This document shows, one piece after another, positions 34,771-38,884 of a stretch of DNA of 38,884 nt; positions within the stretch are counted from its first letter, which is position 1, and every line of letters starts with the position of its first letter. The position numbers and the translations under genes are program-made. This stretch comes from Flavobacteriaceae bacterium. GTDB taxonomy: Bacteria; Bacteroidota; Bacteroidia; Flavobacteriales; Flavobacteriaceae. Below the pieces are notes generated by a model. It was not told the DNA's origin and did no database searches. It saw nothing but the letters and a program-made list of their open reading frames with translations. Location of the stretch: assembly GCA_002707745.1 (NCBI GenBank), contig PANU01000024.1, forward strand, positions 1-38,884, in the 5' to 3' direction.

Positions 34771-34797
34771 AAACCTCATCAATTGATGAGGTTTTTT
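34771..34797 (+). terminator. Rho-independent terminator after scoB
   Basis: A perfect 24-nt palindrome AAACCTCATCAA/TTGATGAGGTTT (34771-34794) with a T-run extending to 34797, 27 bp after the stop of scoB. Confidence 0.9.
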
Positions 34798-34922
34798 ATT
34801 ACAATATTGTAGGAAATTTCACAACAAACTACTTAAAAAGTTAAAAATATATGCTTTTAATCGAAAATAAATGTATTTAAACGTATTTATATAAATTTCA
34901 ACGCATATTAGCAATCCCAAAA

Positions 34923-35033
34923 ATGATTAACCAAAACCTACTTATGTTTTCTATTATTAAAAATGTAAAAAGTACTTTCAAGTTAGTTCAAAACGTGATG
35001 TACTTAGCAAAAAAAGTTTTTTTGATGCTTTAA
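34923..35033 (+). CDS. Possible 36-residue small protein
   Basis: The 486-bp gap between scoB and the ABC gene holds an ATG at 34923 opening a 36-codon frame ending TAA 35033. The product starts MINQNLLMFSIIKNVK and ends AKKVFLML; it is basic and hydrophobic, a possible amphipathic or membrane helix. A strong hairpin terminator follows at 35109-35143, which supports a short transcript of its own (small protein or regulatory RNA). No good -7 box, family match or ribosome-binding site is seen, and a frame this short can occur by chance in AT-rich DNA. Confidence 0.2.
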   Translation: MINQNLLMFSIIKNVKSTFKLVQNVMYLAKKVFLML

Positions 35034-35108
35034 AATTTTCAGATTTCGATTTTGTAATTCGATTTCATTGTGTATTACCCCCGAATCTACTTTAGATTCA
35101 AATATAAG

Positions 35109-35143
35109 TCCCGTTCTTTGTGAGGTTAGAACGGGATTTTTTT
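35109..35143 (+). terminator. Rho-independent terminator with no assigned gene upstream
   Basis: A 9-bp stem TCCCGTTCT / AGAACGGGA (35109-35117 with 35128-35136), 10-nt loop and seven T (35137-35143). A second stem, GCGTGTA / TACACGC (35170-35186), follows with its own T-run, and a smaller GAATCT/AGATTC hairpin precedes it (about 35083-35099). All are downstream of the scoB terminator, so they belong to an unrecognised short transcript or to the end of the minus-strand ABC gene. Confidence 0.7.
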
Positions 35144-35229
35144 GTTTTGCCTGCGCCCGAATAATAATCGCGTGTACTTTACACGCTGCTTTTTAAAACC
35201 CGGTTGCAGTTTTAAATGTAATTGCAATC

Positions 35230-36921
35230 TTACGAAATCCCTTTTGGAATTGCTTCAATTAATTTCTTGGTATATTCTTTTGTGGGGTTCGCATATATTT
35301 CGTCTGCATCGCCCAACTCTTCAATTTTTCCCTGGTTCATCACCAATAGCTGGTCTGCCATAAATTTTACAACGGCTAAATCGTGTGAGATAAAAATATA
35401 GGTAAAGCCAAAATCTTCTTTTAGTTCGTTCAGTAAATTTAATACCTGCGCTTGCACCGAAATGTCCAGTGCCGACACAGATTCGTCACAAATTACCAGT
35501 TTGGGCTCCATAGCTATGGTACGGGCAATTCCTACCCGTTGCCGTTGTCCGCCAGAAAGTTCGTGTGGATACCTATGAAAATACGTGTTGTCCAGTCCTA
35601 CCCGGGTTAGTAAAGCTAATACGCGTTGCTTTCTTTTAGAAGCAGAGGGTTCAATACGGTGTACATTCATTGGTTCCATGAGCGCTTCTCCAATAGGCAC
35701 GCGCGGATTTAAAGACGAATATGGATCCTGAAAAATTAACTGAATTTCCTTTCGTAGTTTTCGGATTTCGGTGTTTGAAAGTTTCGTTAAATCCTTACCG
35801 CGATAATAAATAGCGCCCATTGTAGGTTTTTCCAACTGTAAAATTGTTTTACCCAGGGTAGATTTCCCGCATCCAGATTCTCCTACCAGGCCTAGGGTTT
35901 CGCCTTCAAATACCGAAAAACTAACGTCATCAACTGCTTTTAGGGTTCGCTTTTTGGTAAATAACCCCCCTTTACTATAATACGTTTTAGACACATTTAC
36001 AATTCTAAGCAAAGGGTCTCTAGTGTATAGCTTTTTGTGTTGTTGTGCCCGTTGGCTTGGGGTAACGATTACTTTTTTAAACGAATTATCGGCTAAAGAA
36101 GCAATGGTTGGTAATTGTTGTAACCGTTCGCCAAGGGTGGGTCTGGAAGCTAAAAGAGCTTTTGTATACGCTGCCTTCGGAAACTTAAATATCTGTGTAA
36201 CGGTGCCTTCTTCAACCAGATTACCTTTATACATTACAAGCACCCTGTCTGCAATTTCTGAAACCAGACTTAAATCGTGCGAGATAAATATCAGGCTCAT
36301 GTTGGTTTCTTTTTGAAGCTCTTTTAACAACATTAAAATTTCCTTTTGCACGGTTACATCCAGGGCTGTAGTTGGCTCATCGGCAATTAATAACTTGGGT
36401 TTACACGCAATTGCCATCGCGATCATAACCCGTTGCATTTGTCCTCCACTTATTTGGTGTGGGTAACTGTTGTAAATTTCGTTAGGGCGAGGCAACTTCA
36501 CCTTTTCAAATAATTGAATAGTTTCTTTTTTTATTGCAGATGAACCTAAAGAAGTATGGGTTTTTAAAATTTCAGCAACCTGAAAACCACAGGTAAGAGA
36601 AGGGTTTAAAGCACTCATTGGTTCCTGAAAAATCATTGAGATTTCATTTCCTCTTATTTTTTGAAATGCTTTTTCTTTTAATGTAAGAATGTTTTGTTGC
36701 TGAAATGCTAATGTTCCCGAAACAAACGAAGATTTTTTTGGCAATAACCCCATGACTGCCAATGAAGTAACCGATTTTCCTGAACCAGATTCGCCCACTA
36801 TTCCAACAATTTCGTTTTCCGCTACATGAAAAGAAATATCATGAATAACAGCTACCTTCTTTTTCTTACTTCCAAAGGAAATAGATAGGTTTTCAATAGT
36901 GAGTAAATTATTAGTAGCCAT
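35230..36921 (-). CDS. Peptide-type ABC transporter ATP-binding protein, two fused ATPase domains (DppD-DppF-like)
   Basis: 563 residues with two complete ABC domains. Domain 1: Walker A GESGSGKS (43-50), signature ISGGQMQR (157-164), Walker B LLIADEP (177-183). Domain 2: Walker A GESGCGKS (346-353), signature LSGGQRQR (454-461), Walker B LVICDES (474-480), where Ser replaces the usual Pro after the catalytic Glu; this is common in the DppF half. The [10 protein letters not shown] (251-260) and [10 protein letters not shown] segments are typical of the oligopeptide/nickel importer ATPases. Its permease and binding-protein genes are not adjacent. A TATCTTTG box (36934-36927) ends 5 bp before the ATG, pointing to a near-leaderless mRNA. 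Confidence 0.94.
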   Translation of the reverse strand: MATNNLLTIENLSISFGSKKKKVAVIHDISFHVAENEIVGIVGESGSGKSVTSLAVMGLLPKKSSFVSGTLAFQQQNILTLKEKAFQKIRGNEISMIFQEPMSALNPSLTCGFQVAEILKTHTSLGSSAIKKETIQLFEKVKLPRPNEIYNSYPHQISGGQMQRVMIAMAIACKPKLLIADEPTTALDVTVQKEILMLLKELQKETNMSLIFISHDLSLVSEIADRVLVMYKGNLVEEGTVTQIFKFPKAAYTKALLASRPTLGERLQQLPTIASLADNSFKKVIVTPSQRAQQHKKLYTRDPLLRIVNVSKTYYSKGGLFTKKRTLKAVDDVSFSVFEGETLGLVGESGCGKSTLGKTILQLEKPTMGAIYYRGKDLTKLSNTEIRKLRKEIQLIFQDPYSSLNPRVPIGEALMEPMNVHRIEPSASKRKQRVLALLTRVGLDNTYFHRYPHELSGGQRQRVGIARTIAMEPKLVICDESVSALDISVQAQVLNLLNELKEDFGFTYIFISHDLAVVKFMADQLLVMNQGKIEELGDADEIYANPTKEYTKKLIEAIPKGIS

Positions 36922-36926
36922 AACTC

Positions 36927-36934
36927 CAAAGATA
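36927..36934 (-). promoter_or_regulatory. -7 box (TATCTTTG) for the ABC ATPase gene
   Basis: An exact TAnnTTTG match on the minus strand, 5 bp from the start codon. No TTG was found at the -33 position. Confidence 0.5.
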
Positions 36935-37391
36935 ATAATTTAATAAAGGGGGCTCCTGTTTCAGAAAAATTTATAAAGCTTATTCTTGTTAAAAAGTGTG
37001 TAAAAATTATACAAACCCTACTGGTTTTGTAGGAATTTGATTGTAGGAATAATATTGTTAATAAAAATGTAATGCAGTTCATCGAATAAAATTTTGTTAT
37101 TTGTAAATAAATAGTTTATTTGTTGCTCTTTATTTAAAATATTATAGATTTAGTTGCCTAATTAACAATAAAAAGTTCAAAAAACAACTAATAAGGAGGT
37201 TTTTTAAAATACTAAAAAAATGAATTTTGTCGATGATTTATTAACTTAAACGAAAAAAATGATTCAATTTCAATTTTTCTAACGCTAAGAACTATTACCA
37301 CAACTTTAAAATCTGATCCCTTATCATACATTTTTTTTGTATGACAGACCTAACATAAACAAGAAACTAATCCCATAAATTTTTAATACTT
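36935..37391. other. 457-bp AT-rich non-coding spacer before the second S8 protease gene
   Basis: No gene with support. It holds an AAGGAGGT string (37193-37200), 19 bp before a 9-codon frame (37220-37249, MNFVDDLLT), and a TCATACA/TGTATGA hairpin with a T-only loop (37324-37344) about 48 bp before the protease start. TACATTTT (37327-37334) is a one-off match to the -7 box. The spacer is unusually long for this genome and may carry the protease's regulatory leader. Confidence 0.5.
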
Positions 37392-38884
37392 ATGAAAAAA
37401 ATTTATTCTTTAGCATTGGCTCTTTGCACAAGCGGAGGCATGCTTTTTGCCCAAACGCCACTTGAAAAACAAGCCATACAAGCAACGTATGACCTGTCGT
37501 ATTTAAATGAAATGGCAGCTACCTATGAAACTACGTATACACAACAAAAAAATGCAACCATACAGCGGGCACTCATAGACAACATCCCTGTTAAACTTAC
37601 CCTGGAAGATGGTGGATTTGCCGAATTACAACGTTTTGCTGAAGACGGCAGCCCCATTTATTACAGAACTTTTAATGTTGCTGCTGCACGTTCTACCAGA
37701 ACCAATCATTTAAATATTGGTGGTAGTTTAGGGCTTAGCCTGGACGGCCAAAATATGGTTGCCTATGTGTGGGATGGTGGTCATGCCCGTGTTTCCCACC
37801 AGGAATATGATGGTGCTGGAGGCGCTAACCGTGTAACTATTCAGGACGCTGCTTCTGAAGGAGGAACACAACTTAATTTTCATGCTGCTCACGTTACCGG
37901 TACTATTACTGCCTCTGGCGTAGTAGCAAGCGCCAAGGGGATGGCTCCACAATCACAAGTTCGTGGTTATATGTGGAATAACGATGTGGCTGAGGCAACT
38001 TCGGCTGCGGCTAGTGGAATGCTATTGTCTAACCACAGCTACGGTTACAGATCAGATTTAGTTCCGGACCAATATTTTGGGGCCTATATTCAGGATTCCC
38101 GAGATTGGGACAATGTGATGTACAATGCTCCTTACTATTTAATGGTAGTAGCAGCAGGGAATGATGGCAATACCAATTATAACGGCAACCCACTTAATGG
38201 GAATTCGGCATACGATAAGCTAACCGGGCATTCTACTTCAAAAAATAATATGGTAGTTGCCAATGCTCAGGATGCTAATATTGCTAATAACGGAGACCTG
38301 ATAAGTGTGTCTATTAGTAGTTCAAGTAGTGAAGGACCTACGGACGATTTGCGAATTAAGCCGGATATTACCGGAAACGGGTCGGGGGTATATTCTACCT
38401 ATCACAATAGTGATACGGCCTACAATAGTATTTCAGGGACTTCTATGGCATCTCCCAACGTTACAGGATCTTTATTGCTATTGCAACAACATTATAATAA
38501 TATTAATGCCGGGTTTATGAAAGCAGCTACATTAAAAGGATTGGCGCTTCACACTGCCGACGATGCAGGACCTTCTGGTCCAGACGCAGTTTACGGTTGG
38601 GGTTTAATGAACAGTAAGCGAGCTGCAGAAGCCATTACAGCTAATGGCACCAACAGTATTATTGATGAACGATCGCTTTCTTCTGGCCAATCGTATTCTA
38701 TTACTGTACAAGCAGATGGCACCAATGATTTAATGGCTTCCATTTCCTGGACAGACGTTCCCGGACAGGTAGTAAATGCAACCAATTCGCCTAACGCTGT
38801 CTTAGTAAATGATCTTGATATAAGAATTACAAAATCTGGTACGACCTATTCACCGTACAGGCTTACTTCTATTACTTCAAACAG
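37392..38884 (+). CDS. Secreted S8 subtilisin-like protease (3' end outside window)
   Basis: Open from ATG 37392 to the window edge, 497 codons. A signal peptide (MKKIYSLALALCTSGGMLFA, cut before QTPLE) is followed by a short propeptide and the S8 catalytic domain: Asp128 (AYVWDGGHA), His164 (FHAAHVTGT), oxyanion Asn257 (VVAAGNDG), Ser351 (SGTSMASPN). All residues needed for catalysis are present. After the catalytic domain (about residue 440) a beta-sandwich domain begins (SGQSYSITVQADG). A T9SS tail is likely but would lie beyond the window. It is distinct from the S8 protease at 14110-17712: the catalytic motifs are more canonical (HVTG, GTSMASP). It is a single gene after a 470-bp spacer. 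Confidence 0.93.
   Translation, partial: MKKIYSLALALCTSGGMLFAQTPLEKQAIQATYDLSYLNEMAATYETTYTQQKNATIQRALIDNIPVKLTLEDGGFAELQRFAEDGSPIYYRTFNVAAARSTRTNHLNIGGSLGLSLDGQNMVAYVWDGGHARVSHQEYDGAGGANRVTIQDAASEGGTQLNFHAAHVTGTITASGVVASAKGMAPQSQVRGYMWNNDVAEATSAAASGMLLSNHSYGYRSDLVPDQYFGAYIQDSRDWDNVMYNAPYYLMVVAAGNDGNTNYNGNPLNGNSAYDKLTGHSTSKNNMVVANAQDANIANNGDLISVSISSSSSEGPTDDLRIKPDITGNGSGVYSTYHNSDTAYNSISGTSMASPNVTGSLLLLQQHYNNINAGFMKAATLKGLALHTADDAGPSGPDAVYGWGLMNSKRAAEAITANGTNSIIDERSLSSGQSYSITVQADGTNDLMASISWTDVPGQVVNATNSPNAVLVNDLDIRITKSGTTYSPYRLTSITSN

Noticed and set aside
37193-37249. Nine-codon leader peptide with AAGGAGGT
   Set aside because: The 19-bp spacing is too long for a Shine-Dalgarno site and the frame has no codon run suggesting attenuation.

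Overview
The window is a stretch of chromosome from a member of the Flavobacteriaceae (Bacteroidota), probably marine or environmental. The evidence is low GC with AT-rich spacers, TAnnTTTG-type -7 boxes instead of sigma70 promoters, almost no Shine-Dalgarno sequences, several secreted proteins with type IX secretion (T9SS) C-terminal sorting domains, the gliding lipoprotein GldH, and the Bacteroidota order of flippase, dut, nucleotidyltransferase, TPR protein, DUF4292 lipoprotein and EnvC-like protein. No rRNA, tRNA, CRISPR array, phage or insertion sequence was seen.

Layout. 1-10.8 kb (+): the end of an unknown gene, a lipid-linked sugar flippase, dut, then a large single-chain restriction-modification enzyme (2518-6282) inserted into what otherwise looks like a housekeeping run of nucleotidyltransferase, TPR protein, DUF4292 lipoprotein and EnvC-like murein hydrolase activator. 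10.9-17.8 kb: a secreted-protein island with an M43-type metalloprotease, an overlapping VCBS-repeat protein with a T9SS tail, and, convergently, a 1200-residue S8 protease with a T9SS tail. 17.8-28.1 kb: mixed housekeeping genes (acyl-CoA thioesterase, HU/SPOR membrane protein, dprA, trpS, plsC, an ECF sigma factor with a membrane/beta-barrel partner, recA, a small T9SS protein, trhO). 28.1-34.8 kb (+): three tandem copies of a ~184-bp repeat, a structured-RNA candidate, then ricT-gldH-PBP1A-scoA-scoB, with a four-helix-bundle gene lodged between scoA and scoB. 34.8-38.9 kb: a non-coding stretch with terminators, a fused double-ATPase peptide ABC protein (-), a long AT-rich spacer and a second S8 protease cut by the window end.

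Most interesting signals. (1) The M43 protease has an (TC)11 dinucleotide tract inside its signal-peptide coding region. In this sequence the signal peptide's ATG (10983) is out of frame with the protease, and 9 or 12 units would restore a textbook signal peptide. This looks like phase variation of a secreted protease, perhaps coupled to the overlapping downstream gene. (2) The R-M enzyme joins nuclease, methyltransferase and two target-recognition domains in one chain, as in AloI-like type IIB enzymes. (3) The four-helix-bundle gene sits in a ~506-bp unit bounded by perfect 19-bp inverted repeats that splits scoA from scoB. (4) A ~100-nt RNA fold before ricT has a closing stem, a 20/19-nt central bubble and a terminal hairpin, the architecture of 6S RNA. 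(5) The ECF sigma factor is paired with a protein predicted to have an inner-membrane segment, a low-complexity linker and an outer-membrane barrel, with a heptamer tandem repeat between the two genes.

All calls come from reading the sequence; no database search was run. Family assignments rest on recognised motifs, and promoters and RNA folds are pattern matches done by eye.
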